Below are positions 39,468 through 49,360 of a DNA stretch of 64,000 nucleotides, one piece after another (the first letter of the stretch is position 1; every line of letters starts with the position of its first letter). Origin of the DNA: Saccharothrix longispora (lineage in GTDB: Bacteria > Actinomycetota > Actinomycetes > Mycobacteriales > Pseudonocardiaceae); NCBI RefSeq assembly GCF_030852425.1, contig NZ_NSDM01000013.1, positions 1 through 64,000 of the forward strand, in the 5' to 3' direction. The notes below the pieces were generated by a model that did not search any database, had not been told where the DNA came from, and worked only from the letters and a program-made list of their open reading frames with translations. The translations under genes and the position numbers were made by a program.

Positions 39468-41561
39468 GTGTCCGTCACCGATGACATCGCCCGGTTGACC
39501 GAAGCCCGCCTGCCCGACGACTGGACCGACCTGGACCGCCGTGCGGTGGACACCGCGCGCGTGCTGGCGGCGGACGCCGTGCAGAAGGTCGGCAACGGCC
39601 ACCCCGGCACCGCCATGAGCCTCGCGCCGCTGGCGTACACCCTGTTCCAGCGGGTGATGCGGCACGACCCGGCCGACCCCGACTGGATCGGCCGCGACCG
39701 GTTCGTGCTCAGCGCGGGCCACTCCAGCCTGACCCTCTACATCCAGCTGTACCTGAACGGGTACGGCCTGGAGCTGGACGACCTCAAGGCGCTGCGCACC
39801 TGGGGCTCGAAGACCCCGGGCCACCCCGAGCACCGGCACACGCCCGGCGTGGAGATCACCACCGGCCCGCTCGGCCAGGGCCTGGCCTCCGCGGTCGGCA
39901 TGGCGATGGGCGCCCGCCGCGAGCGCGGCCTGTTCGACCCGGACGCCCCCGTCGGCCGCAGCCCGTTCGACCACGACATCTTCGTGATCGCCTCCGACGG
40001 CGACATCGAGGAGGGCGTGACCAGCGAGGCGTCGTCCCTGGCGGGCACGCAGAAGCTCGGCAACCTCACGGTGATCTACGACGACAACAAGATCTCCATC
40101 GAGGACGACACGACGATCGCGCTGTCCGAGGACACCGCGAAGCGCTACGAGGCGTACGGCTGGCACGTGCAGGTCGTCGAGGGCGGCGAGAACGTCGCCG
40201 GCATCCTCGAGGCCCTGGAGAACGCGAAGGCCGAGACCGAGCGCCCGTCGTTCATCCTGCTGCGCACCATCATCGGCTACCCCTCGCCGAACAAGCAGAA
40301 CACCGGCGCGGCGCACGGCGCGGCCCTGGGCGCGGACGAGGTCGCCGAGGTCAAGCGCATCCTCGGCTTCGACCCGGAGCAGACCTTCGAGGTCTCCGAC
40401 GAGGTCATCCGGCACACCCGCGCGGTGATCGGGCGCGGCGAGCGGGCCAAGGCCGAGTGGCAGGAGTCGTTCGACGCGTGGGCCGCGAAGAACCCCGAGC
40501 GCAAGGCGCTGCTGGACCGCCTGATCGGCCGGAGCCTGCCCGAGGGGTGGACCGACGCGCTGCCGTCGTGGGACCCGGACCCCAAGGGCGTGGCGACGCG
40601 CAAGGCGTCCGGCGAGGTGCTGAACTCGCTCAAGGACGTGCTGCCGGAGCTGTGGGGCGGCTCGGCCGACCTGGCGGAGTCGAACAACACCACCATGAAG
40701 GGCGTCGACTCGTTCGGCCCCGAGGGCATCTCCACCAAGATGTGGAACGCCAACCCGTACGGCCGCACGCTGCACTTCGGCGTCCGCGAGCACGCCATGG
40801 GCTCGATCCTCAACGGCATCGCGCTGCACGGCCCGACCCGCCCGTACGGCGGCACGTTCCTGGTGTTCAGCGACTACATGCGCCCGGCGGTCCGGCTGGC
40901 CGCGCTGATGAAGTCCCCCGTCGTCTACGTGTGGACGCACGACTCCATCGGCCTCGGCGAGGACGGCCCCACCCACCAGCCGGTCGAGCACCTGGCCGCG
41001 CTGCGCGCCATCCCCGGCCTGACCGTGCTGCGCCCCGGTGACGCGAACGAGACGGCCGCCGCCTGGCGCGCCACGATCGAGAACCCCGAGGGCCCCAAGG
41101 GCATCGCGCTGACCCGGCAGAACCTGCCGGTGCTCGCGGGCACCAGGGAGAAGGCCACCGAGGGCGTCGCGCGCGGCGGCTACGTGCTGGCCGGCGAGGG
41201 CGACCCGGAGCTGGTGCTGATCGCCACCGGCTCGGAGCTGCAGATCGCCGTCGAGGCGCGCGAGGTGCTGGAGGCCGAGGGCGTCGCGACCCGCGTGGTG
41301 TCCATGCCGAGCGTCGAGTGGTTCGACGCGCAGGACGAGGCGTACCGCGAGAGCGTGCTGCCGCCGTCGGTGAAGGCGCGCGTCGTCGTCGAGGCGGGCA
41401 TCGCCCAGCCGTGGCACCGCTTCGCGGGCGACGCGGGCGAGATCGTCTCCATCGAGCACTTCGGCGCCTCCGCCGACTACCAGACGCTGTTCCGCGAGTT
41501 CGGCTTCACGACCGAGAACGTCGTCGCCGCGGCGCGCCGGTCGCTGGCCCGGACCAAGTAG
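39468..41561 (+). CDS. tkt: Transketolase
   Basis: 697-residue thiamine-diphosphate enzyme that moves two-carbon units in the non-oxidative pentose phosphate pathway. GNGHPGTAMSLAPLAY near the N-terminus and the ThDP motif ASDGDIEEG (about 172-180) with YDDNKISIE are intact, and the central DLAESNNT and C-terminal domain are full length. GTG 39468 has GGAGCTGGAAG upstream. It is the first gene of the tkt-tal-pgi-zwf-opcA-pgl operon. Confidence 0.96.
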   Translation: MSVTDDIARLTEARLPDDWTDLDRRAVDTARVLAADAVQKVGNGHPGTAMSLAPLAYTLFQRVMRHDPADPDWIGRDRFVLSAGHSSLTLYIQLYLNGYGLELDDLKALRTWGSKTPGHPEHRHTPGVEITTGPLGQGLASAVGMAMGARRERGLFDPDAPVGRSPFDHDIFVIASDGDIEEGVTSEASSLAGTQKLGNLTVIYDDNKISIEDDTTIALSEDTAKRYEAYGWHVQVVEGGENVAGILEALENAKAETERPSFILLRTIIGYPSPNKQNTGAAHGAALGADEVAEVKRILGFDPEQTFEVSDEVIRHTRAVIGRGERAKAEWQESFDAWAAKNPERKALLDRLIGRSLPEGWTDALPSWDPDPKGVATRKASGEVLNSLKDVLPELWGGSADLAESNNTTMKGVDSFGPEGISTKMWNANPYGRTLHFGVREHAMGSILNGIALHGPTRPYGGTFLVFSDYMRPAVRLAALMKSPVVYVWTHDSIGLGEDGPTHQPVEHLAALRAIPGLTVLRPGDANETAAAWRATIENPEGPKGIALTRQNLPVLAGTREKATEGVARGGYVLAGEGDPELVLIATGSELQIAVEAREVLEAEGVATRVVSMPSVEWFDAQDEAYRESVLPPSVKARVVVEAGIAQPWHRFAGDAGEIVSIEHFGASADYQTLFREFGFTTENVVAAARRSLARTK

Positions 41562-41582
41562 AGACTTCAGGGAGTTGACGAG

Positions 41583-42698
41583 ATGAGCAACAGCAATCCG
41601 CTGGCCGAGCTCAGCGCCGCGGGCGTGTCGATCTGGCTGGACGACCTGTCCCGCGAGCGGCTGAGCACCGGCAACCTGGCGAGCCTGATCGCGGAGAAGA
41701 ACGTGGTCGGCGTGACCACGAACCCGACGATCTTCGCCGCCGCGCTGTCCGACGGCGCGGCCTACGACGAGCAGGTCCGCGAGCTGGCCGCCCGCGGCGC
41801 GGACGTCCACGCCACCGTGCGCGAGGTCACCACGACCGACGTGCGCCACGCGTGCGACCTGTTCCGCGACACCTACGACGCCACCGACGGCGTCGACGGC
41901 CGCGTGTCCATCGAGGTGGACCCGCGCCTGGCCAAGGACAGCGAGCGCACCGCCGCCGAGGCGCTCGACCTGTGGAAGACCGTCGACCGGCCGAACCTGA
42001 TGGTGAAGATCCCGGCCACGATCGAGGGCCTGCCCGCGATCACCCGCACCCTCGCCGAGGGCGTGAGCGTGAACGTGACGCTGATCTTCTCCGTCGAGCG
42101 CTACCGCAAGGTGATGGAGGCGTTCCTCACCGGCCTGGAGCAGGCCAAGGCCAACGGCCACGACCTGCGCACCATCCACTCGGTCGCGTCGTTCTTCGTG
42201 TCCCGCGTGGACAGCGAGATCGACAAGCGGCTCGACGCGATCGACAGCCCGAAGGCGAAGGAGCTGCGCGGCAAGGCCGCCATCGCCAACGCCGTGCTGG
42301 CCTACGCCGCCTACGGGGAGACCTTCACGGGCGAGCGCTGGGAGGCCCTCGCGGCCGACGGCGCCCGCGCGCAGCGTCCACTGTGGGCGTCCACCGGCGT
42401 GAAGGACCCGAACTACTCCGACACCCGGTACGTCGACCAGCTGGTCGTGCCGAACGTGGTCAACACGATGCCCGAGAAGACCCTGCACGCGGTCGCCGAC
42501 CACGGCAGGATCGAGGGCGACACCGTGACCGGGCGGGCCGACCAGGCGCAGCAGGTCTTCGACGAGCTGGTCGAGGTCGGCATCGACCTCGACGACGTGT
42601 TCATCACGCTGGAGACCGAGGGCGTCGACAAGTTCGAGAAGTCCTGGGCGGAGCTGCTCGACACGGTGACCGGACAGCTGGACCAGGCCAAGGGCTGA
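41583..42698 (+). CDS. tal: Transaldolase
   Basis: 371-residue class I aldolase of the longer actinobacterial/cyanobacterial type. [14 protein letters not shown] at the start and the Schiff-base region NLMVKIPAT (Lys near 144) are visible, plus [11 protein letters not shown]. It exchanges three-carbon units between sugar phosphates. It starts 21 bases after tkt with a GGGAG site. Confidence 0.95.
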   Translation: MSNSNPLAELSAAGVSIWLDDLSRERLSTGNLASLIAEKNVVGVTTNPTIFAAALSDGAAYDEQVRELAARGADVHATVREVTTTDVRHACDLFRDTYDATDGVDGRVSIEVDPRLAKDSERTAAEALDLWKTVDRPNLMVKIPATIEGLPAITRTLAEGVSVNVTLIFSVERYRKVMEAFLTGLEQAKANGHDLRTIHSVASFFVSRVDSEIDKRLDAIDSPKAKELRGKAAIANAVLAYAAYGETFTGERWEALAADGARAQRPLWASTGVKDPNYSDTRYVDQLVVPNVVNTMPEKTLHAVADHGRIEGDTVTGRADQAQQVFDELVEVGIDLDDVFITLETEGVDKFEKSWAELLDTVTGQLDQAKG

Positions 42699-42711
42699 GG
42701 ACGAGGACAAC

Positions 42712-44328
42712 ATGACCGAGGTGATCTCCGTGGAGATCGTCCGCACACCGAACCAGGACCAGGTCGACACCGTCATCGGTGACCTGGTCCGGGATTCGGC
42801 GCCGAGCAAGCTGACCGCCGGCGACGCCACGCTGTGGGGTCCCGACGCGGAACCCGAGGCGTCGATCCGCCTGGCGTGGACGACGTTGCACGAGACGTCC
42901 CGCCCGCTGGTCGCGGAGATCACCGCGCTGCGCGACGAGCTGCTCGCCGAGGGCGTGGACCGCGTGGTCCTCGCCGGGATGGGCGGCTCGTCGCTGGCGC
43001 CCGAGGTGATCACCGGCACCGCGGGCGTGCCGCTGGTCGTCCTCGACACGACGGACCCGGGCCAGGTCGCCGACGCGCTCGCCGGCGACCTGGAGCGGAC
43101 GGTGCTGGTGGTGTCGTCCAAGTCGGGCGGCACCGTGGAGACCGACAGCCACCGGCGCATCTTCGAGCGGGCGTTCGCCGACGCGGGCGTCGACGCCGCG
43201 TCGCGGATCGTCGTGGTGACCGACCCGGGCTCGCCGCTGGAGCGGGCCTCGCGCGAGGCCGGCTACCGCAGGGTGTTCCTGGCCGACCCGAACGTGGGCG
43301 GCCGCTACTCGGCGCTGACCGCGTTCGGCCTGGTCCCCTCGGGCCTGGCCGGCGCGGACGTGTCGGCGCTGCTCGACGAGGCCGCCGCCGCCGCGCCGCT
43401 GGTGTCCGCCGACTCGGCCGACAACCCGGCCGTGGTGCTGGCCGCGACGTTCGGCGTGGCGCACGCGCAGGGCGCCGAGAAGGTCGTCTTCGCCGACACC
43501 GGCTCCGGCATCGCGGGCTTCGGCGACTGGGCCGAGCAGTTGATCGCCGAGTCCACCGGCAAGAACGGCACGGGCCTGCTGCCGGTCGTCGTGGAGGGTC
43601 CGGGCGCGCCCGGCTTCGTCGACGCCGGTTCCGACGCCACGACCGTCGCCATCGGACCGGCCACCGGCTCGTCCACGCTGTCCGTCGAGGGCAGCCTGGG
43701 CGCGCAGTTCCTGGTCTGGGAGTACGCGACCGCACTGGTCGGGCGGGTGCTCGGGATCAACCCGTTCGACCAACCCGACGTGGAGGCGGCGAAGAAGGCG
43801 GCGCGCGCGCTGCTCGACTCCCCCGCCTCGTCGTCGGCGGCGCCGCTGTTCACCGACGGCCCGATCGAGGTGTACGCGAGCGAGGGCTGGCTGTCCACCG
43901 ACGTGAAGACCACCGCCGACGCGCTCGCGGCGCTCGTCGCCGCCTCGTCGCCGCACGGCTACCTGTCCGTGCAGGCGTACCTGGACCGGGTCGACGACGC
44001 CTCGTTCGCCCTCGTCCGCCCGGAGCTGGCGCGGCGCTCGCACCTGCAGACCACCTTCGGGTGGGGCCCGCGGTTCCTCCACTCGACCGGGCAGTACCAC
44101 AAGGGCGGCCACCAGAACGGGGTGTTCCTCCAGCTCACGGGCGTGTCGGAGACCCACCTCGACGTGCCGGAGCGCCCGTACGACCTCAGCACGCTGCAAC
44201 TGGCCCAGGCCATCGGCGACGGGCAGGTGCTGGCCGAGCGGGGCCGTCCGGTGCTGCGGCTGCACCTGACCGACCGCGTCGCCGGGCTCGCGCAGCTCGT
44301 CGAGGCAATCCAGGAGGACGGTTCGTGA
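42712..44328 (+). CDS. pgi: Glucose-6-phosphate isomerase
   Basis: 538-residue isomerase of the actinobacterial form, encoded inside the pentose phosphate operon. SIS-type sugar-phosphate motifs are visible: GMGGSSLAPEVI, VSSKSGGTVET, FLADPNVGGRYSALTAFGL and late GWGPRFLHSTGQYHKGG. It links glucose 6-phosphate to glycolysis beside Zwf. It starts 13 bases after tal and overlaps zwf by 4 bases. A bifunctional transaldolase role is unlikely as tal is separate. Confidence 0.9.
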   Translation: MTEVISVEIVRTPNQDQVDTVIGDLVRDSAPSKLTAGDATLWGPDAEPEASIRLAWTTLHETSRPLVAEITALRDELLAEGVDRVVLAGMGGSSLAPEVITGTAGVPLVVLDTTDPGQVADALAGDLERTVLVVSSKSGGTVETDSHRRIFERAFADAGVDAASRIVVVTDPGSPLERASREAGYRRVFLADPNVGGRYSALTAFGLVPSGLAGADVSALLDEAAAAAPLVSADSADNPAVVLAATFGVAHAQGAEKVVFADTGSGIAGFGDWAEQLIAESTGKNGTGLLPVVVEGPGAPGFVDAGSDATTVAIGPATGSSTLSVEGSLGAQFLVWEYATALVGRVLGINPFDQPDVEAAKKAARALLDSPASSSAAPLFTDGPIEVYASEGWLSTDVKTTADALAALVAASSPHGYLSVQAYLDRVDDASFALVRPELARRSHLQTTFGWGPRFLHSTGQYHKGGHQNGVFLQLTGVSETHLDVPERPYDLSTLQLAQAIGDGQVLAERGRPVLRLHLTDRVAGLAQLVEAIQEDGS

Positions 44329-45866
44329 GCACTCCGCTCAAGCGCAACCCGTTGCGCGACGCGCGGGACAAGAGGCTGCCGCGCATCGCCGGCCCCAGCG
44401 GCCTGGTGATCTTCGGCGTGACGGGCGACCTGTCGCGCAAGAAGCTCATGCCCGCCATCTACGACCTGGCCAACCGGGGCCTGCTGCCGCCGGGCTTCGC
44501 GCTCGTCGGCTTCGCCCGCCGCGACTGGGCCGACCAGGACTTCATGCAGGTCGTGCACGAGGCCGTCAAGGAGCACGCGCGCACGCCGTTCCGGCAGGAG
44601 GTCTGGGACCAACTCGCCGAGGGCATGCGGTTCGTGCAGGGCACCTTCGACGACGACGTCGCGTTCGACACGCTGGCCACGACGCTGGCCGACCTCGACC
44701 GCGACCGCGGCACGGGCGGCAACCACGCGTTCTACCTGTCGGTGCCGCCCAGCGCGTTCACCACGGTCGTCAACCAGCTCAAGCGGGCCGGCCTGGCCAC
44801 GCCGCCGACCGACAGCCCCGGCCAGTGGCGCCGGGTCGTCATCGAGAAGCCGTTCGGCCACGACCTGTCCAGCGCGAAGCAGCTGAACAAGATCGTGAAC
44901 GACGTCTTCCCCGAGGAGTCGGTGTTCCGCATCGACCACTACCTCGGCAAGGAGACGGTGCAGAACATCCTGGCGCTGCGCTTCGCGAACCAGCTGTACG
45001 AACCCATCTGGAACGCGAACTACGTCGACCACGTGCAGATCACCATGGCCGAGGACATCGGCCTGGGCGGTCGCGCGGGCTACTACGACGGCATCGGCGC
45101 CGCCCGCGACGTGATCCAGAACCACCTGCTCCAGCTCCTCGCGCTGACCGCGATGGAGGAGCCGGTGTCGTTCCGGCCGAGCGACCTGCGCGCCGAGAAG
45201 GTCAAGGTGCTGTCGGCGACCCGGGCGATCGGGCCGTACGACGAGACCACGGCGCGCGGCCAGTACACCGGTGGCTGGCAGGGCGGGCAGAAGGTGCCCG
45301 GCCTGGTCGAGGAGGGCGGCTTCGCGAAGGACTCGGTCACCGAGACCTACGCGGCGATCACCTGCGAGGTGAACACCCGCCGCTGGGCGGGGGTGCCGTT
45401 CTACCTGCGCACCGGCAAGCGGCTGGGCCGCCGCGTCACCGAGGTGGCCGTGGTGTTCAAGCGCGCGCCGCACCTGCCGTTCGACGACACCGCCACCGAG
45501 GAGCTGGGGCAGAACGCCCTGGTCGTGCGGGTACAGCCGGACGAGGGCGTGACCATGCGGTTCGGGTCCAAGGTGCCCGGCAACAGCATGGAGGTCCGGG
45601 ACGTCACGATGGACTTCGGCTACGGCCACGCGTTCACCGAGTCCTCCCCCGAGGCGTACGAGCGGCTGCTGCTGGACGTGCTGCTCGGCGAGCCGTCGCT
45701 GTTCCCCAAGAACGACGAGGTCGAGCTGTCCTGGCAGATCCTGGACCCGATCATCGACCACTGGGGTCGCCACGGCACGCCCGAGAAGTACAAGGCGGGC
45801 ACCTGGGGCCCGGTGTCGGCGGAGGAGATGCTGGCGCGGACCGGCAGGAACTGGAGGCGTCCGTGA
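44325..45866 (+). CDS. zwf: Glucose-6-phosphate 1-dehydrogenase
   Basis: 513-residue enzyme that makes NADPH from glucose 6-phosphate. The nucleotide site FGVTGDLSRKKLMPAIYDL (about 28-46) and the substrate motif RIDHYLGKETVQN are intact, as is the PLRTGKRL-like FYLRTGKRLG. GTG 44325 overlaps pgi by 4 bases and has AGGAGG 7 bases upstream. It needs OpcA, encoded next. Confidence 0.96.
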   Translation: MSTPLKRNPLRDARDKRLPRIAGPSGLVIFGVTGDLSRKKLMPAIYDLANRGLLPPGFALVGFARRDWADQDFMQVVHEAVKEHARTPFRQEVWDQLAEGMRFVQGTFDDDVAFDTLATTLADLDRDRGTGGNHAFYLSVPPSAFTTVVNQLKRAGLATPPTDSPGQWRRVVIEKPFGHDLSSAKQLNKIVNDVFPEESVFRIDHYLGKETVQNILALRFANQLYEPIWNANYVDHVQITMAEDIGLGGRAGYYDGIGAARDVIQNHLLQLLALTAMEEPVSFRPSDLRAEKVKVLSATRAIGPYDETTARGQYTGGWQGGQKVPGLVEEGGFAKDSVTETYAAITCEVNTRRWAGVPFYLRTGKRLGRRVTEVAVVFKRAPHLPFDDTATEELGQNALVVRVQPDEGVTMRFGSKVPGNSMEVRDVTMDFGYGHAFTESSPEAYERLLLDVLLGEPSLFPKNDEVELSWQILDPIIDHWGRHGTPEKYKAGTWGPVSAEEMLARTGRNWRRP

Positions 45867-47062
45867 TCATCGACCTGCCCTCGACGACCACGTCCCAGGT
45901 CAACAGCAAGCTCGTGCAGCTGCGCGAGGAGGGTGGCGCGGTCACCCTCGGCCGGGTGCTGACGCTGGTGATCGTGACGGACGACGGCGCGAAGACCGAG
46001 GACGCCGTGGACGCGGCGAACGACGCCAGTCGCGAGCACCCGTGCCGGGTGATCGTGGTGGCCCGCGGCGCCCGCAAGGCCGCGCCGCGGCTGGACGCGC
46101 AGATCCGCGTCGGCGGCGACGCGGGCGCGTCCGAGGTGATCGTGCTGCGCCTGTACGGCGAGCTGGCCAACGAGGGCGCCTCGTGCGTCGTGCCGCTGCT
46201 GCTGCCGGACACCCCGGTCGTGGCGTGGTGGCCGAACGAGGCTCCCCCGGTGCCCGCCGAGGACCCGATCGGGCAGCTCGCGCAGCGCCGCATCACCGAC
46301 GCGGCGGCCGAGAAGAACCCGATCAAGGCGCTGGAGCAGCGGCGCGCGTCGTACACGCCCGGTGACACGGACCTGGCGTGGACGCGGCTGACGCTGTGGC
46401 GGGCCATGATCGCGTCGGCGTTCGACCTGCCGCCGTACGAGAAGGTCACCGAGGCCGAGGTGAGCGGGGAGAGCGACTCCCCGTCGACCGACCTGCTGGC
46501 CGCGTGGCTGGCCGCGTACCTGAAGGTGCCGGTGAAGCGGTCCAAGGCGGCGCGCGGCGAGGGCATCGTGGACGTGCGGCTGGAGCGCCGGTCGGGCGTC
46601 GTGGAGCTGGCGCGCCCGGACGGCAAGGTCGGCACGCTGTCGCAGCCGGGCCAGCCGGAGCGCCGGGTCGCGCTGCAACGCCGCCAGGTGCGGGACTGCC
46701 TGGCGGAGGAGCTGCGGCGGCTCGACCCGGACGAGGTGTACGAGACGGCGTTGAAGGCGCTGGGCAAGGTCGTGCGCGGCCGGACCGCGGTGAAGTCGAC
46801 CGCGGCGTCGCGCAAGCAGGCCCCGGCCGCCGCGCCGGCCACGCCCGACGCGGGTGCGACCTCGTCCGGTCCGTCGCCGAAGGCGGCTCCCGTGAAGGCG
46901 ACGGCGAAGGCCGCCGCGCCGAAGACCGCGACCCCCAAGGGCTCGGCTCCGAAGGGCGCGGCTCCCAAGGCCGCGTCCCCGAAGGCGAAGGACGACGGCG
47001 CTGCCGACCCGAAGGCCGCGAAGTCGCGCGCCAAGGCGTCGAAGTCGAAGGCGGGCTCGTGA
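45863..47062 (+). CDS. opcA: OpcA, glucose-6-phosphate dehydrogenase assembly protein
   Basis: 399-residue OpcA, an allosteric and assembly partner of Zwf. The family core (about 1-300) includes VLTLVIVTDD, HPCRVIVVARG and PVVAWWPNEAP. The last 90 or so residues are an added Ala/Pro/Lys tail with repeated K-A-A-P-K and A-P-K-G units ending in a basic SRAKASKSKAGS, resembling histone-H1-like tails; most OpcA proteins end before this. It overlaps zwf and pgl by 4 bases each. Confidence 0.92.
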   Translation: MIIDLPSTTTSQVNSKLVQLREEGGAVTLGRVLTLVIVTDDGAKTEDAVDAANDASREHPCRVIVVARGARKAAPRLDAQIRVGGDAGASEVIVLRLYGELANEGASCVVPLLLPDTPVVAWWPNEAPPVPAEDPIGQLAQRRITDAAAEKNPIKALEQRRASYTPGDTDLAWTRLTLWRAMIASAFDLPPYEKVTEAEVSGESDSPSTDLLAAWLAAYLKVPVKRSKAARGEGIVDVRLERRSGVVELARPDGKVGTLSQPGQPERRVALQRRQVRDCLAEELRRLDPDEVYETALKALGKVVRGRTAVKSTAASRKQAPAAAPATPDAGATSSGPSPKAAPVKATAKAAAPKTATPKGSAPKGAAPKAASPKAKDDGAADPKAAKSRAKASKSKAGS

Positions 47063-47781
47063 GCGTGCCCGAGGTGGTGGTGCACCGTGACGGCGACCTG
47101 CTGGCCGCCGCCACGGCCGCGCGCCTGCTGACCGCCCTGGTCGACGCCCAGGCCGCGCGCGGCACGGCGTCGCTCGTCCTCACCGGCGGGCGGACCGGCA
47201 TCGCCGTGCTGGAGCAGGTGCGCTCCTCGCCCGCCCGCGACGCGGTGGACTGGAGCCGCGTCGACCTGTGGTGGGGCGACGAGCGGTTCCTGCCCTCCGG
47301 GCACCCGGAGCGCAACGAGACCCAGGCGCGCGAGGCGCTGCTCGACCACGTCCCCGCCGCGCGGGCGCACGTGGTGGAGCCCTCGGACGGCCGGTTCGGC
47401 GACGACCCGGAGGCCGCCGCCGCCGCGTACGCCGAGGAGCTCGGCTCCGCGCCGGAGTTCGACGTGTGCCTGCTCGGCGTCGGCGAGGAAGGGCACGTGG
47501 CCTCGGTCTTCCCCGACTCCCCCGCCGTGCGCGAGCGCGACCTGGCCGTGGTGGCCGTCCGGGACTGCCCGAAGCCGCCGCCGACCAGGGTGAGCCTGAC
47601 CCTGCCGACGATCCGCGCGTCCCGCGAGGTGTGGCTGATGACGACGGGTGCGGCGAAGGCCGCCGCCGTCGCGACCGGCCTGGGCGGCGCACCCGAGGCG
47701 GACCTGCCCGCGGCCGGCGCGGTGGGCCGATCTCGGACCCTCTGGCTGCTCGACACCGCCGCGGCGGCCAAGCTCCCCTGA
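47059..47781 (+). CDS. pgl: 6-phosphogluconolactonase
   Basis: 240-residue Pgl/DevB-type lactonase that hydrolyses the product of Zwf. LTGGRTGIAVLEQV, WWGDERFLPSGHPERN and LLGVGEEGHVASVFPDSP are the expected motifs. GTG 47059 overlaps opcA by 4 bases. Last gene of the operon, followed by a strong terminator. Confidence 0.93.
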   Translation: MSVPEVVVHRDGDLLAAATAARLLTALVDAQAARGTASLVLTGGRTGIAVLEQVRSSPARDAVDWSRVDLWWGDERFLPSGHPERNETQAREALLDHVPAARAHVVEPSDGRFGDDPEAAAAAYAEELGSAPEFDVCLLGVGEEGHVASVFPDSPAVRERDLAVVAVRDCPKPPPTRVSLTLPTIRASREVWLMTTGAAKAAAVATGLGGAPEADLPAAGAVGRSRTLWLLDTAAAAKLP

Positions 47782-47792
47782 CCCGTTCGACC

Positions 47793-47835
47793 CACGACTG
47801 CCGCCGCGCCCCTCCGGGGCCCGGCGGCAGTCGTG
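47793..47835 (+). terminator. Strong terminator of the pentose phosphate operon
   Basis: Perfect 14-base stem CACGACTGCCGCCG / CGGCGGCAGTCGTG enclosing a second small hairpin GCCCC-TCC-GGGGC, 12 bases after the pgl stop. Confidence 0.85.
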
Positions 47836-48000
47836 TCCGTGCCCTCACCCTCATCGTGTCCGCTCTGCGGACGTTCACGCTCGCAACTTTGTCCTCCGCG
47901 CCGCGTCCCGTATACGTGATCAGGCTGTCTCGAAGAGTGAGGATGCGGAATCGGACCTGGTCCGGGTCCGACTCGGGGTCGTGATCGGGAAGGGCGGGTC

Positions 48001-49266
48001 ATGCCAAGCACGATGACGGCGCAGTACGGTGAGGACCGGCGGATGGCTGACGCGGGAGGACCCACCCTGTCCGGCAACGCTGTCGAGAGGCTGCCGGGCG
48101 GTCGGGTCGACGGTGCTCCGACCGAACCGGTCCCGCGCGCTGCCCTGCGGGCCCTCCTCGGCCGGTACCGCCAGTGGGCGTTCGACGTGGCGGCCGTGGT
48201 GGTGGCGGCGCTGGACGTGTGGCTGCGGGTGGTGCCCGAGGCCGAGGCGTACAACTACGTGCTGTCGATCCTGTCCGTGGTGGCGCTGGTGCTGCGCCGG
48301 CGGTTCCCGTTCCTGGTGGTGCTGCTGACCGTGCCCGGTTTCCTGGCCGGGTGGGCGCAGCTGGCGGCGATGATCGCGCTCGGCACGCTGGCGCGGCGCA
48401 AGCTGCTGACGACGCAGACCTTCATCGCGGCGGGGCTGGTGTGGTTCAGCCGGTTCTTCCTGTGGCCGATCGACCAGTTCCTCGCGCTGGAGTGGTCGAC
48501 GCACGTCCACGACGCGATCTACGGGTGCCTGGTCGCCGGGATGCCCGTGGCCATCGCCCTGCTCGCCCACGCCCGCGAGGAGCTGTCCGCGAAGATCGCC
48601 GACCTGGCGGTCAGCCGCGAACGGGAGCGGGTGCTGCACGCGCACGCCGTGCGGGCCGACGAACGGGCACGCCTGGCCCGCGAGATGCACGACGTGGTGT
48701 CGCACCAGGTGAGCCTGATCGCGATGCAGGCCGGCGCCCTGCGGGTGGCGGCGGACGACCCGAACGCCCAGCAGGTGGCGGGGGTGATCCGGAACCTGAG
48801 CACCCGGACGTTGGACGAACTGCGCCAGCTCGTCAGCGTCCTGCGCACGACCGACGGCGACGACTCCCCCCAACCGGGGATCGAGGACCTGCCGGCCCTG
48901 GTGGCCGGCGCGGGCATCCCGACCACCCTCACCGTGCGGGGCGAGGTGGAGGGCCTGCCCGCTGCCATCTCCGGGGCCGCCTACCGGACGGTCCAGGAGG
49001 CCCTGACCAACGTCCGCAAGCACGCGGGGAGCGCCCCGACCACCATCCAGGTGACCACGACGGAAGAACACCTGCGGGTGACGGTGGAGAACAGCGCCCC
49101 GGCCGACCCCCACGCCGGGGGCGCCTTCCCCAGCGGCGGCCACGGCCTGGTGGGCCTGCGGGAACGGGCCGCGCTGCTGGGCGGGGAGTTCGAAGCCGAG
49201 CACACCGCCGCCGGCGGCTACCGGGTCCGGGTCACGTTCCCGCTGCGCCACCCGCGCTCGACCTGA
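48001..49266 (+). CDS. Orphan sensor histidine kinase (NarL-type partner class)
   Basis: 421-residue kinase of the HisKA_3 type. Four or so helices occupy about 60-190, then the dimerisation box with H230 (LAREMHDVVSHQVSLIAMQ), the N-box VQEALTNVRKHA and the G-box GGHGLVGLRERAALLGG. No response regulator gene is adjacent on either side, although such kinases are usually paired. ATG 48001 follows a GGGAAGGGCGGG stretch; other in-frame ATGs at 48013 and 48043 are possible. Signal unknown. Confidence 0.88.
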   Translation: MPSTMTAQYGEDRRMADAGGPTLSGNAVERLPGGRVDGAPTEPVPRAALRALLGRYRQWAFDVAAVVVAALDVWLRVVPEAEAYNYVLSILSVVALVLRRRFPFLVVLLTVPGFLAGWAQLAAMIALGTLARRKLLTTQTFIAAGLVWFSRFFLWPIDQFLALEWSTHVHDAIYGCLVAGMPVAIALLAHAREELSAKIADLAVSRERERVLHAHAVRADERARLAREMHDVVSHQVSLIAMQAGALRVAADDPNAQQVAGVIRNLSTRTLDELRQLVSVLRTTDGDDSPQPGIEDLPALVAGAGIPTTLTVRGEVEGLPAAISGAAYRTVQEALTNVRKHAGSAPTTIQVTTTEEHLRVTVENSAPADPHAGGAFPSGGHGLVGLRERAALLGGEFEAEHTAAGGYRVRVTFPLRHPRST

Positions 49267-49360
49267 CACACCCGGGCAGGCCTCCCGCCGCCTCGATGCC
49301 CCGCTCTCGCCCGCCGCGACCTGCGCGTACCCGGAGCCGCCAATCGCGATCGGGTGGGCA

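Noticed and set aside
39465-43160. 1231-codon minus-strand open frame opposite tkt and tal
   Set aside because: It lies antisense to two certain genes and is Gly/Val/Leu/Arg-rich without motifs.
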